From the NCBI RefSeq assembly GCF_040363165.1, contig NZ_BSRG01000005.1, forward strand, positions 110,297 through 174,296: a stretch of 64,000 bases of DNA, read 5' to 3'. The position numbers were made by a program, and so were the translations under genes. Source of the stretch: Thermus sp. LT1-2-5 (GTDB lineage: Bacteria; Deinococcota; Deinococci; Deinococcales; Thermaceae). Positions 9,351-17,804 of the stretch are shown here, piece by piece (position 1 is the first letter of the stretch; each line of letters begins with the position of its first letter). The notes beneath the pieces are model-generated. The model ran no database searches, was not told where the DNA came from, and saw nothing but the letters and a program-made list of their open reading frames with translations.

Positions 9351-10261
9351 GGGGCCTCCACCGGCACGGGGACCTCCCCTAGGGCTTCCGCCACCAAGCC
9401 CTCGGGGCTTACCCCAGAAAGCTCCGCCTCGAGCCTCAGGAGCAGCCGGTGGGGGATGGCGGCGGCGAAGGCCCGCTTGAGGTCCTCAGGGACGACAAAG
9501 GAGCGGCCTTCCAAGAAGGCCAGGGCCTGGGCCAGACCCTCCACCTGGAGAAGCGCCCGGGGCGAGGGGCCAAGGCGCACCTCCTCCCGTTCCCTAAGCC
9601 AGGTGGCCAGGGCGAGAAGGTAGTCCAAAAGCTCCTCCGCCACCCGCACCCGCCGCACCGCCTGCCTCAGGGCTAAAAGCTCTTCCGCCTGGGCCACGGG
9701 CGCCAGGCCTTCCAGGGGGTCTTTTTCCCGCAGGGCCTGAAGGAGGGCCTTCTCGTCGGGAAGGCCTAGGGAAAGCCTTGCGGCGAAGCGGTCCCGCTGG
9801 GCCACGGGCAGGGGGTAGGTACCCTCCTCCTCCACCGGGTTTTGCGTGGCCAGGACGAAGAAGGGCTGGGGCAAGGGGTGGGTTTTCCCCTCCAGGCTCA
9901 CCTGCCCTTCCCCCATGGCCTCGAGGAGGGCCGACTGGGTGCGGGGGGTGGCCCGGTTGAGCTCGTCCACCAGGAGAACCTGGGCGAAAAGGGGGCCCTT
10001 TTCCCAGAAGAGGCCGCCTTCCCGGTACAGGTAGACCCCGGTGAGGTCCTGAGGCAAGAGGTCCGGGGTCATTTGAATGCGGCTAAAGGAAAGGCCCAAG
10101 ACCCGGGCCAAGGCCTTGGCGAAGGTGGTCTTTCCCGTCCCGGGAACGTCCTCCAGGAGGAGGTGGCCTCCGGCCAGGAAGGTGGCCAAGGAAAGCTTAA
10201 GCGTTTCCTCCCGCAGAAAAACCCGGCCCGCTAAGGCTTCTTGGACCCGTGCGAGGAGCAT
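9347..10261 (-). CDS. MoxR family AAA+ ATPase
   Basis: A 304-residue AAA+ protein. Walker A is DVPGTGKTTFAKALARVLG near residue 40, Walker B is VLLVDELNRATPRTQSALLEAM, and sensor 1 is FVLATQNPVEEEGTYPLP, all classic for MoxR. The C-terminal lid contains LGPSPRALLQVEGLAQALA. MoxR proteins act as chaperones that mature metalloenzymes or cell-envelope complexes, working with DUF58 and vWA partners. It sits between DUF4129 (31 bp overlap) and DUF58 (4 bp overlap) genes in one tightly packed minus-strand operon. The protein client is unknown. Confidence 0.92.
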   Translation of the reverse strand: MLLARVQEALAGRVFLREETLKLSLATFLAGGHLLLEDVPGTGKTTFAKALARVLGLSFSRIQMTPDLLPQDLTGVYLYREGGLFWEKGPLFAQVLLVDELNRATPRTQSALLEAMGEGQVSLEGKTHPLPQPFFVLATQNPVEEEGTYPLPVAQRDRFAARLSLGLPDEKALLQALREKDPLEGLAPVAQAEELLALRQAVRRVRVAEELLDYLLALATWLREREEVRLGPSPRALLQVEGLAQALAFLEGRSFVVPEDLKRAFAAAIPHRLLLRLEAELSGVSPEGLVAEALGEVPVPVEAP

Positions 10262-11514
10262 AGCCTAAGGATATCCTCCAAGAGGACCTCCGCCCGCTCC
10301 GCCCCCGCTTCTCCCGCTCGGCCGCCGTAGCGCACGGGCAGGTAGAGTTGGGTGAGCTCCCAAAGGGCGGGTTGGACCTCAGGAAAAAGCCCGTGGAGCC
10401 GCTTGCCGTACTCCATGGGGCCCTCGTGGGGGAGGTGGGGGAAGCCCGTTTGGCCTAAGGCCCTTAGGGCCAAGGTGTAGGCCCGGCGCACCCGGTCCTC
10501 GGGGAGGGGGGGCCTCGAGGGCCTCGGCCGCTTCGGGCCTGTCCCGGTTTCCCGCTGCCCTTTTCCCTGGGGGCGGAGGCGCCAGAGGAAAAACCCCAAG
10601 GTGAGGAGAAGGGCCAGGGTGAAGAGGGCGGAAAGCCCGGCCAGGGCCAGGCCCACCTCCGCCATCCGCCTGGGGCCCGGGGTGGCGGGGGAAGGAAGGG
10701 CCTGGGGAGGGGCGGTGGGCCCGGCGGGGTTGCCCGCGGCAGCCCCCGTTTCCCCGCTCCCTAAGGTGCCCACGTAGAGGAAAAAGAGGCCCCCAGCCAC
10801 CAGGGCGAGGAGCACGGGAAGGAGGTGGACGCCCTGGTAGGGGAACCGCTCCCCCCGGCCCAAAAGGGGGAGAAGGGCGAGGAGAAGGAGGAGGAGGGCC
10901 AGGGAGTGGGCGTAGGGAAAGAGGCGGTTTAGCCAAAGGGCCCAAAGGGGAAGCCCGCCTTCCGGGGCCCCGTAGACCACCCCTCCCTCAGGGGAGCCAT
11001 ACGCCCCGCTTGGGGTGGGAAAGGGAACCTCAGGCAAGGAGGGGAGAGGAAGGTGGGGCAAGGGGAAAAAGGCGAGCCCTCCTAGCGCAAGCCCCAGGAG
11101 GAAGGGAATGGCCAGGGCATAGGAAGGGGTTTGGAAGGCCTCTCCCCGGGCTTGGGCCTGAGCCCGGGTGCCTTCCAAAAGGCTAACCCCGTGCAGGACC
11201 CCCAAAAGGAAAAGCCCACCAGGGCCCAAGGAGAGGGCGGGGGGTAGGAGGAAGAGGCTTGCCCAAGGACGCCCCTGGGTGGTGAGGAAAAGCCCATAGA
11301 GGAGCAGGAAAAAAGAAACCGAGGCCCACTCGGGAAGCCAGGAGGCAAGGGGCTTGCCGAAGCCATCGAGGAGCCCTGGAAGGAAGGCCCACCCCAGGAA
11401 GCCGGTAGGGAAAAGCCGTTGGGTTAGGAGGAGAAGGCTGGCCCCCAGGACCAGGGAGGTCCCAAACTGAGGCGCGGCGAGGAGGAGAATGAGGGCGGCG
11501 AGAAGAGGGCCCAT
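10231..11514 (-). CDS. DUF4129-domain multi-pass membrane protein
   Basis: A 427-residue protein with about eight hydrophobic segments over residues 1-320, a Pro-rich loop near 265-285, and a cytosolic C-terminal domain (about 340-420) with RAYTLALRALGQTGFP and TQLYLPVRYGG, typical of DUF4129. In other bacteria DUF4129 follows a transglutaminase-like domain in operons with MoxR and DUF58; here the transglutaminase part is not evident. Such operons are suspected to act in envelope or polysaccharide processes, but no function is proven. The start ATG has a GGGGAG ribosome binding site at suitable spacing and lies 10 nt after the stop of a tiny candidate ORF. Confidence 0.75.
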   Translation of the reverse strand: MGPLLAALILLLAAPQFGTSLVLGASLLLLTQRLFPTGFLGWAFLPGLLDGFGKPLASWLPEWASVSFFLLLYGLFLTTQGRPWASLFLLPPALSLGPGGLFLLGVLHGVSLLEGTRAQAQARGEAFQTPSYALAIPFLLGLALGGLAFFPLPHLPLPSLPEVPFPTPSGAYGSPEGGVVYGAPEGGLPLWALWLNRLFPYAHSLALLLLLLALLPLLGRGERFPYQGVHLLPVLLALVAGGLFFLYVGTLGSGETGAAAGNPAGPTAPPQALPSPATPGPRRMAEVGLALAGLSALFTLALLLTLGFFLWRLRPQGKGQRETGTGPKRPRPSRPPLPEDRVRRAYTLALRALGQTGFPHLPHEGPMEYGKRLHGLFPEVQPALWELTQLYLPVRYGGRAGEAGAERAEVLLEDILRLCSSHGSKKP

Positions 11515-11524
11515 GGTGGCTCCC

Positions 11525-11661
11525 CTATCGGTCCCACATGGGCATGTACGGGCAGTCCTTTACGTCCAAGCCGCAGTCATGGGGCGAAAAGCCGTAGAAG
11601 GCTGGAACTACCCCCATAATCCCGCCAACGGCAACAGCCGAGAAACGCCCCGGTGTTTCAT
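11525..11661 (-). other. candidate tiny gene (30 aa as read, 45 aa if a G-run indel is repaired)
   Basis: No larger gene covers 11515-11718. On the minus strand ATG 11617 opens a 30-codon frame ending in TAG at 11525, coding for a Cys-containing peptide with HDCGLDVKDCPYMPMW. A second ATG at 11661, with an AAAGG ribosome binding site, gives 17 hydrophobic or basic residues in another frame; one extra base in the five-C run at 11611-11615 would join both into a 45-residue protein. The stop precedes the DUF4129 start by 10 nt, so it could lead that operon. The codon pattern is suggestive but no family is recognised. Confidence 0.3.
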
Positions 11662-11718
11662 GCCTTTCACCCTGTCTTCTAGGCTAACTTCCACCTTTCG
11701 TCGGAGGCGTGTGCAAAC

Positions 11719-12498
11719 TTACAAGGGCGCCACGGACCTCTGGCGCAGGGCCTCGTAGAGGAGGAGGGCGGCGGAGACGCTCACGTTGAGGCTATCCGCC
11801 ACCCCCCGCATGGGGATGCGCACCCGGGCCTGGGCCACCTCCTTCCAGGCCTGGGGGAGGCCCTCGTCCTCCGCCCCCAGGAGGAAGGCCACCCCCTTTT
11901 GGTAGCCCTCCTCCCAGTAAAGCCTTTCCCCCTCGGGGGTGGCGGCCACCAGGCGAAGCCCCTGGGCCTGGAGGAAGGCCAAGGCCTCCTTCTCCGCCAC
12001 GGGGAAGACGGGCAGGGCGAAGACCGCCCCCGTGGAGTTGCGGATGACCTGGGGGCTATAGAGGTCCACCCCTGCCGCCACCAACACCAGGTCCGCCCCG
12101 GCCCCATCCGCCGCCCGCAGGATGGCCCCCAGGTTGCCCGGCTTTTCCAGGCCCACCACCGCCAGGACCAGGGGGTTTGGGGGAAGGCGCACCCCTTCCA
12201 GGCGCCTTTGGGGGATGCGGAAGACCCCTAGGACCTGGGCGGGGTTTTCCCGGGTGGAAACCCGCTCCAGGGCCTCTTGGGAAAGCTCCAGGACCGGGGC
12301 GCTTTCCGCCAGGAGGCGGTCTTCGGGAAGCGCCTTGGGGCCTAGGACCAGGGTTTCCAGGGCGAGGCCCGCTTTCAGGGCCCGTTCCACCTCCCGCCTG
12401 CCCTCCACCAGGAAAAGCCCCGTCCTTTCCCGCTCCTTGCGCTCCTTTAGGGCGGCGAGGGCCTTCACCTTGGGGTTAGCGGGGCTTTGGATCCGCAA
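11719..12498 (-). CDS. SpoU/TrmH family RNA 2'-O-methyltransferase
   Basis: A 259-residue two-domain protein. The N-terminal substrate-binding part starts SPANPKVKALAAL and has FLVEGRREVERAL, the usual N-terminus of the rRNA 2'-O-methyltransferase group. The knotted SPOUT domain has motif 1 GLEKPGNLGAILRAADGAG (Asn and Arg), motif 2 FLLGAEDEGLPQ and motif 3 RIPMRGVADSLNVSVSAALL. It transfers a methyl group from SAM to ribose in RNA; the target nucleotide is unknown. Its start overlaps the end of the upstream GNAT fusion gene by 23 bp, so both are in one operon. Confidence 0.9.
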   Translation of the reverse strand: MRIQSPANPKVKALAALKERKERERTGLFLVEGRREVERALKAGLALETLVLGPKALPEDRLLAESAPVLELSQEALERVSTRENPAQVLGVFRIPQRRLEGVRLPPNPLVLAVVGLEKPGNLGAILRAADGAGADLVLVAAGVDLYSPQVIRNSTGAVFALPVFPVAEKEALAFLQAQGLRLVAATPEGERLYWEEGYQKGVAFLLGAEDEGLPQAWKEVAQARVRIPMRGVADSLNVSVSAALLLYEALRQRSVAPL

Positions 12499-14719
12499 GG
12501 CGCACCTCGAAGCGGGCCACCTTGGGCCCTTGGAGTTCCAACTGGACGCTTTCCACCTGGGGGAACTCCTCCAGGAGGCGGGAGAGGCGGAGGAGGATCT
12601 CCCGGTATGGGGCGGGGTCCTCGAGGCCCTCCAGGGGCTTTAGGAGTTCCCGGGCGTCCTTTTCCGTGAGGGGGGAAAGGCGCTGGCCCAGGGCCTGGTC
12701 CCCCAAGGGGGTGGGCAGGAGGAGGGTGAGCACGGGGCCGAAGAGGGGATGGGGCTCGGCCTTGAGGTGGAGGGTGAGGCCGTTTTCCTTCCCCAAGGGG
12801 AGGCCAAAGGCCTTTAGCAGAGCCTCCGCCTCCTCGCGGCTTAGCCGCTTCTTGCCCTCCAGAAGCCGCCTCGCCTCCTCCAGGCGGAGGTCTGGAAAGT
12901 CCGGGAAGAAAAGGGGCTCATCCCGCCAGCCCCGATAGGCCCAGGCCCGGGCCAAGGCGATGGCCGCCGACTCGGGAAAGCGGTAAAGCGCCGCCTGGCC
13001 CAGCACCCGGGCCCGCACCCCCGGCGCCCCCATGGCGCAGGCCAGGAGGAGCTTTTCCCCCGAGGCGCTTTCCACCAGGCGCAAGAACTCCTCCTCGGAG
13101 GCGAAGCCCATGGGGACGAAGAGGAGGAAGACGCTCCCCACCTCGCTCTCCAGGGCCTCCCCCAGGGCCTGGGCGAAGTCCTCCGCCTTGGCGGTGGAGC
13201 CCAGGTCCACGTGCTCCACCTGAAGCCCCCCTTCCCGAAGCGCCTCCAGGGCCAGGTTGGAGGGGCCGGAAGCGTTGGAGATGAGGCGGACCCGGGGGTT
13301 CTCGGGCAGGCGGCCCAGGGAGAGGAGGGCGGCCACGTCAAAGGCCTCCTCCAGGTCGTTGGCCCGGATCACCCCCGCCTGGGCGAAGAGGGCCCGCACC
13401 AAGGGGTCGCGGGAGGGGTGGACGGCCAGGATGGGCTTCTTTTTGCCGATCCTGCGGGCCAGGCGGGAAAAGCGCCGGGGATTGCCGAAGCCCTCCAGGT
13501 AGAGGAGGATTACCCCGGTGCGCTCGTCCTCCTCCCAAAACTGCAGGAGATCGTTGGAGGAGAGGTCTGCCTTGGCGCCCAAGGACACGAAGGAGGCTAC
13601 GCCGAGGCCCATCCCCTCGGCGTAGGCCATCACCGCCCGGCCCAGGGTGCCCGACTGGCTGGAGATGGCCAAGGGTCCCGCCTTGGGCAAAGGGGCCAAG
13701 GCCGCCGCCAGGCGCACCTCGGGGTGGGTGTGCACGAGGCCCAAGGAGCCGGGCCCCAAGAGGCGCATGCCGTAGCGGCGGGCCTTGTCCGCCAGGGCCC
13801 GGGCCTCTTCCGGGGTGAAGCCCGTGGTGAGGACGATGGCCCCCCGAACCCCCCTGCGGCCGCAGGCCTCCAAGGCCCCCAAGACCCGGTCCTTGGGTAC
13901 GGCGATCACCGCCAGGTCCACGGGGCCCGGGATGCTCTCCACGCTGGGGTAGGCGAGAAGGGGGCCCACCGTGCCCCCTTCCTTGCCGATGGCCTCGTTC
14001 ACCGGGTAGACGGGCCCTTGGAAGCGGCCGAAGATGAGGTTTTCCAGGACGCGGTAGCCGATGCTTTCCGGGTCGCGGCTCGCCCCCACCACCGCCACCC
14101 CCCGGGGGAAGAAGAAGGGATGGAGGCTTGCCAAGGTGGAAACCTTTTCCCGCCACTCAAAGCGCTCCGCCACCTTCTCCTCCAGGAGGATTTCAAACTC
14201 CACCTCCACCTCCCCCCCCTCCCGGTGGGCCCGCACCTGGAAGCCGCTTTCCCTGAAGACGTTCAGCATCTGGCGGTTTTCCGCCAGGGTGAAGGCCTGG
14301 AAGCGCCGCACCCCCCGCTTGGCGGCGATGAGGGCCAGGCGTTCCAGGAGCAGGGTGCCGAGGCCCTTCCCCTGGTAGGCGTCCTCCACCAGGAAGGCCA
14401 CCTCGGCGGTGTCCTCCCCCTTGACCCGCACGTACTCCCCTGTGGCCACGATCCTGGGAGGGTCCCCCGCCAGGACGATGAGGGTCACCTTTTCCTCCTC
14501 GGGCTTGGGGGAAAGGAGGAGCTCCGCCGCCTTCTCCGGGGAGATGGGGGAGAAGAAGCGCATGCGCAAGGACTCCGGGGAAAGCCGCCTCAGGAAGTCC
14601 ACGAAGAGGGGGAGGTCCTTCTTGGTGGCCCGGCGCAGGAGGGCGGTGCGCCCGTCCTTGAGGAGGATGGGGCCCTCCTCGAGGCCGTGCTGGGGCGTGG
14701 GCGGGGGCACGTAGCCCAT
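12476..14719 (-). CDS. GNAT acetyltransferase fused to acyl-CoA-synthetase-like domains lacking ATP-grasp core
   Basis: A 747-residue fusion. Residues 15-185 are a GNAT domain with the acetyl-CoA loop YQGKGLGTLLL near 115. From about 205 comes a CoA-binding Rossmann domain (VAVVGASRDPESIGYRVLENL without its last residue), then succinyl-CoA-ligase-like domains (ISSQSGTLGRAVMAYAEG). This is the Pat/AcuA-like architecture of protein lysine acetyltransferases, here with GNAT at the N-terminus. The C-terminal ATP-grasp is only about 120 residues: its first helix (EEAEALLKAFGLPLG) and end (FGPVLTLLLP, LSPLTEKDARELL) remain but the nucleotide-binding middle is absent. ATP-dependent acyl-CoA synthesis is therefore unlikely; acyl-CoA-regulated protein acetylation is the better guess. 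Confidence 0.82.
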   Translation of the reverse strand: MGYVPPPTPQHGLEEGPILLKDGRTALLRRATKKDLPLFVDFLRRLSPESLRMRFFSPISPEKAAELLLSPKPEEEKVTLIVLAGDPPRIVATGEYVRVKGEDTAEVAFLVEDAYQGKGLGTLLLERLALIAAKRGVRRFQAFTLAENRQMLNVFRESGFQVRAHREGGEVEVEFEILLEEKVAERFEWREKVSTLASLHPFFFPRGVAVVGASRDPESIGYRVLENLIFGRFQGPVYPVNEAIGKEGGTVGPLLAYPSVESIPGPVDLAVIAVPKDRVLGALEACGRRGVRGAIVLTTGFTPEEARALADKARRYGMRLLGPGSLGLVHTHPEVRLAAALAPLPKAGPLAISSQSGTLGRAVMAYAEGMGLGVASFVSLGAKADLSSNDLLQFWEEDERTGVILLYLEGFGNPRRFSRLARRIGKKKPILAVHPSRDPLVRALFAQAGVIRANDLEEAFDVAALLSLGRLPENPRVRLISNASGPSNLALEALREGGLQVEHVDLGSTAKAEDFAQALGEALESEVGSVFLLFVPMGFASEEEFLRLVESASGEKLLLACAMGAPGVRARVLGQAALYRFPESAAIALARAWAYRGWRDEPLFFPDFPDLRLEEARRLLEGKKRLSREEAEALLKAFGLPLGKENGLTLHLKAEPHPLFGPVLTLLLPTPLGDQALGQRLSPLTEKDARELLKPLEGLEDPAPYREILLRLSRLLEEFPQVESVQLELQGPKVARFEVRLADPKPR

Positions 14720-14756
14720 GCCCTTAGCCTACCCCGGCTGGGGGTAGGATGGGGCC
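14720..14756. promoter_or_regulatory. divergent leaderless promoters, GNAT fusion / pgi
   Basis: In this 37-bp spacer TAGGAT (14745-14750) precedes the pgi ATG by 6 nt, and on the minus strand TAGGCT (14731 to 14726) precedes the ATG at 14719 by 6 nt. No ribosome binding site is visible for either gene. Confidence 0.55.
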
Positions 14757-16010
14757 ATGCTGCGTCTGGATACCCGTTTCCTTCCCGGGTTCGCCGAGGA
14801 CCTGAGGGCGAACCTCGCCCTCCTCCAGGAGGCCCGGGAGCGCCTCTTGGCCAAGCGGGGCCAAAAGGGGGCCATGCTGGGCTGGATGGACCTCCCCGAG
14901 GACACGGAGACCCTGAGGGAGATCCGCCGCTTCCGGGCGGCGAACCCGTGGGTGGAGGACTTCGTCCTCTTGGGGATCGGGGGAAGCGCCCTGGGGCCCA
15001 AGGCCCTCGAGGCCGCCTTTAACGAAAGCGGCGTGCGCTTCCACTACGTGGACCACGTGGAGCCCGAGCCCATCCAAAGGCTCCTTAAGGCCCTCGACCC
15101 CGCCAAGACCCTGGTGAACGCCGTTTCCAAGTCCGGGGCCACGGCGGAGACCCTGGCGGGGCTCCTGGTCTTCCTGGACTGGCTGAAGGCGCACCTGGGG
15201 GAGGCTTGGCGGCGGCACCTGGTGGTGACCACGGACCCCAAGCAGGGGGCCCTTCGGGCCTTGGCGGAGCGGGAAGGGCTACGGGCCTTCGCCATCCCCG
15301 AGGAAGTGGGGGGACGGTTTTCCGTCCTCTCCCCCGTGGGCCTTCTGCCCCTGGCCTTCGCCGGGGCCGACCTGGAGGCTCTCCTCATGGGGGCGCGGAA
15401 GGCCAACGAGCTGGCCCTGGCGCCCTTGGAAAAAAGCCTTCCCCTCCAGACCGCCCTCCTCCACCACCTCCACCGCCACCTGCCCGTAACCGTCTTCATG
15501 GTGTACTCCGAGCGCCTTAAATACCTGCCCGCCTGGTTCGTCCAGCTCCACGACGAGTCCTTGGGCAAGGTGGACCGGGAGGGCCGCCGGGTGGGCACCA
15601 CCGCCCTGCCCGCCCTCGGCCCCCAGGACCAGCACGCCCAGGTGCAGCTTTTCCGGGAGGGCCCCTTGGACAAGCTCCTCACCCTGGTTATCCCCGAAAG
15701 CCCTGAGGAGGACCTCCCCTTGCCCCCCATAGAGGAGCTTCCGGAAGCGGGATACCTTTTCGGCAAGACCCTCTTCCGCCTCCTTAAGGCCGAGGCGGAG
15801 GCCACCTACCAGGCCCTGGCGGAGGCGGGGCAGCGGGTCTACGCCCTGTACCTTTCCCAGGTGTCCCCCTACGCCGTGGGCTGGCTTTTGCAGCACCTCA
15901 TGTGGCAGACCGCCTTCTTGGGGGAGCTATGGGGGGTGAACGCCTTCGACCAGCCGGGGGTGGAACTGGGCAAGCGCCTCACCCGGGCCTTTTTGGAGGG
16001 GGAAGGTTGA
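14757..16010 (+). CDS. pgi: glucose-6-phosphate isomerase
   Basis: A 417-residue cytosolic enzyme interconverting glucose 6-phosphate and fructose 6-phosphate in glycolysis and gluconeogenesis. The sugar-phosphate binding loop LLGIGGSALGPKAL is near residue 65, SKSGATAETL near 123, and the C-terminal half has the active-site region QDQHAQVQLFREG and the QTAFLGELWGVNAFDQPGVELGK signature region. Length matches the compact Thermus/Bacillus type. It starts 6 nt after a TAGGAT box. pckA follows after 52 nt, a gluconeogenic pairing. Confidence 0.97.
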   Translation: MLRLDTRFLPGFAEDLRANLALLQEARERLLAKRGQKGAMLGWMDLPEDTETLREIRRFRAANPWVEDFVLLGIGGSALGPKALEAAFNESGVRFHYVDHVEPEPIQRLLKALDPAKTLVNAVSKSGATAETLAGLLVFLDWLKAHLGEAWRRHLVVTTDPKQGALRALAEREGLRAFAIPEEVGGRFSVLSPVGLLPLAFAGADLEALLMGARKANELALAPLEKSLPLQTALLHHLHRHLPVTVFMVYSERLKYLPAWFVQLHDESLGKVDREGRRVGTTALPALGPQDQHAQVQLFREGPLDKLLTLVIPESPEEDLPLPPIEELPEAGYLFGKTLFRLLKAEAEATYQALAEAGQRVYALYLSQVSPYAVGWLLQHLMWQTAFLGELWGVNAFDQPGVELGKRLTRAFLEGEG

Positions 16011-16062
16011 GGTGGAAACGTGGAAATGTGCCTTGTGATACCCTGTCCTTGAGGAGGCCCGT

Positions 16063-17652
16063 ATGGACCGCCTGAGCGATATCGGCATCCAACCCAAAAA
16101 ACAGGTCTTTTGGAACACCGCCTCCCCGGTATTGGTGGAGCACACCCTGGCCCGGGGCGAGGGGCTTCTGGCCCACAAGGGCCCCTTAGTGGTGGACACC
16201 ACCCCCTACACCGGGAGAAGTCCCAAGGACAAGTTCGTGGTGCGGGAGCCGGAAGTGGAGGGGGAGATCTGGTGGGGAGAGGTGAACCAGCCCTTCGCCC
16301 CGGAGGCCTTCCAGGCCCTTTTGGGGCGGGTGGCCCAGTACCTTTCCGAGCGGGACCTCTACGTCCAGGATCTCTACGCCGGGGCCGACAAACGCTACCG
16401 CCTAGGGGTCAGGGTGGTGACGGAAAGCCCCTGGCACGCCCTCTTTGCCCGCAACATGTTCATCCTGCCCCGCCGCTTTCCCGAAGACGACGAGGCGGAG
16501 CGCTTCCAGCCCGGCTTCACCGTGGTCCACGCCCCCTATTTCCTGGCCGAACCCGAGCGGGACGGAACCCGGAGCGAGGTCTTCGTGGGCATCAGCTTCC
16601 AAAGGCGCCTCGTCCTCATCGTGGGCACCAAGTATGCCGGGGAGATTAAAAAGAGCATCTTCACGGTGATGAACTACCTGATGCCCAAGCGGGGGGTTTT
16701 TCCCATGCACGCTTCGGCCAACGTGGGGCAGGGGGGGGACGTGGCGGTCTTCTTTGGGCTTTCCGGCACGGGCAAAACCACGCTTTCCACCGACCCCGAA
16801 AGGCCCCTCATTGGGGACGACGAGCACGGCTGGAGCGAGGAAGGCGTGTTTAACTTTGAGGGGGGGTGTTACGCCAAGGTCATCCGCCTTTCCCCGGAGC
16901 ACGAGCCCCTGATTTATAAAGCCTCCAACCAGTTTGAGGCCATTTTGGAGAACGTGGTGGTGAACCCGGAAAGCCGCCGGGTGGAGTGGGACGACGACTC
17001 CAAAACGGAAAACACCCGCTCTTCCTACCCCATCGCCCACCTGGAGAACGTGGTGGAGTCTGGGATGGCGGGCCATCCCAAGGCCATCTTCTTCCTCTCC
17101 GCCGACGCCTACGGGGTCCTTCCCCCCATCGCCCGCTTGTCCCCGGAGCAGGCCATGTACTACTTCCTTTCCGGCTACACTGCCCGGGTAGCGGGCACAG
17201 AGCGGGGCATCACCGAGCCCAAGGCCACCTTCTCCGCCTGCTTTGGAGCCCCTTTCCTCCCCATGCACCCCGGGGTCTACGCCCGGATGCTGGGGGAGAA
17301 GATCGCCCGCCACGGCCCCCGGGTGTACCTAGTGAACACCGGCTGGACCGGGGGGCCTTACGGGGTGGGCCGGCGCTTCCCCTTGCCCGTGACCCGGGCC
17401 CTCTTGCGGGCGGCCCTTCAAGGGGTTCTGGAGGGCGTTCCCTACCGCCAGGACCCCGTGTTCGGCTTTGAGGTGCCCTTGGAGGTGCCCGGGGTGCCCA
17501 AGGACCTTTTGGACCCCCGCGCCACCTGGGAGGACAAGGAAGCCTATGACCGCCAGGCCCATAAGCTCGCCGCCCTCTTCCAGGAGAACTTCCTAAAGTA
17601 TGCTGATGGGGTGGACGAGGCGGTGCGCCGGGCGGGCCCCAGGGTGGGTTAA
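16063..17652 (+). CDS. pckA: phosphoenolpyruvate carboxykinase (ATP)
   Basis: A 529-residue enzyme converting oxaloacetate plus ATP to phosphoenolpyruvate and CO2, the entry to gluconeogenesis. Motifs in order: the substrate-binding [12 protein letters not shown] near residue 48, [18 protein letters not shown], the P-loop [20 protein letters not shown] near 235, the metal-binding DDEHGW, and the adenine-binding EGGCYAKVI region. Length is typical of ATP-dependent PEPCK. The ATG has a GAGGAGG ribosome binding site, unlike the leaderless genes around it. Together with pgi it suggests growth on organic or amino acids. Confidence 0.97.
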   Translation: MDRLSDIGIQPKKQVFWNTASPVLVEHTLARGEGLLAHKGPLVVDTTPYTGRSPKDKFVVREPEVEGEIWWGEVNQPFAPEAFQALLGRVAQYLSERDLYVQDLYAGADKRYRLGVRVVTESPWHALFARNMFILPRRFPEDDEAERFQPGFTVVHAPYFLAEPERDGTRSEVFVGISFQRRLVLIVGTKYAGEIKKSIFTVMNYLMPKRGVFPMHASANVGQGGDVAVFFGLSGTGKTTLSTDPERPLIGDDEHGWSEEGVFNFEGGCYAKVIRLSPEHEPLIYKASNQFEAILENVVVNPESRRVEWDDDSKTENTRSSYPIAHLENVVESGMAGHPKAIFFLSADAYGVLPPIARLSPEQAMYYFLSGYTARVAGTERGITEPKATFSACFGAPFLPMHPGVYARMLGEKIARHGPRVYLVNTGWTGGPYGVGRRFPLPVTRALLRAALQGVLEGVPYRQDPVFGFEVPLEVPGVPKDLLDPRATWEDKEAYDRQAHKLAALFQENFLKYADGVDEAVRRAGPRVG

Positions 17653-17765
17653 AGGATAGCACCTGGTCCCCGGGCCCTTGTCAAATAGGGCCTGGGGGTA
17701 TTAGGCTCCTAGGTGGCGGCCATGGTAGGGACAAATGTACTTCACCCCCAGCAGGAACCCTTTGG

Positions 17766-17789
17766 CAGACTGGTAAGCGTGACCGTCTG
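17766..17789 (+). other. hairpin in the leader of the heme A synthesis operon
   Basis: CAGAC-T-GGT / ACC-GTCTG forms an 8-bp stem with a single bulge and 7-nt loop, ending 15 nt before the ATG at 17805. No obvious ribosome binding site lies between. The whole 152-bp gap 17653-17804 also holds GGCCCT...AGGGCC (17675-17695 region), possibly the pckA terminator, and a weak promoter-like TTGTCA/TATTAG pair. Confidence 0.35.
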
Positions 17790-17804
17790 GGGGACGGGTT
17801 TCCT

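Noticed and set aside
13211..15022. 603-codon plus-strand frame over the GNAT fusion and the start of pgi
   Set aside because: It runs through two verified genes in the wrong frame, and its Gly/Pro/His-rich product has no motif.
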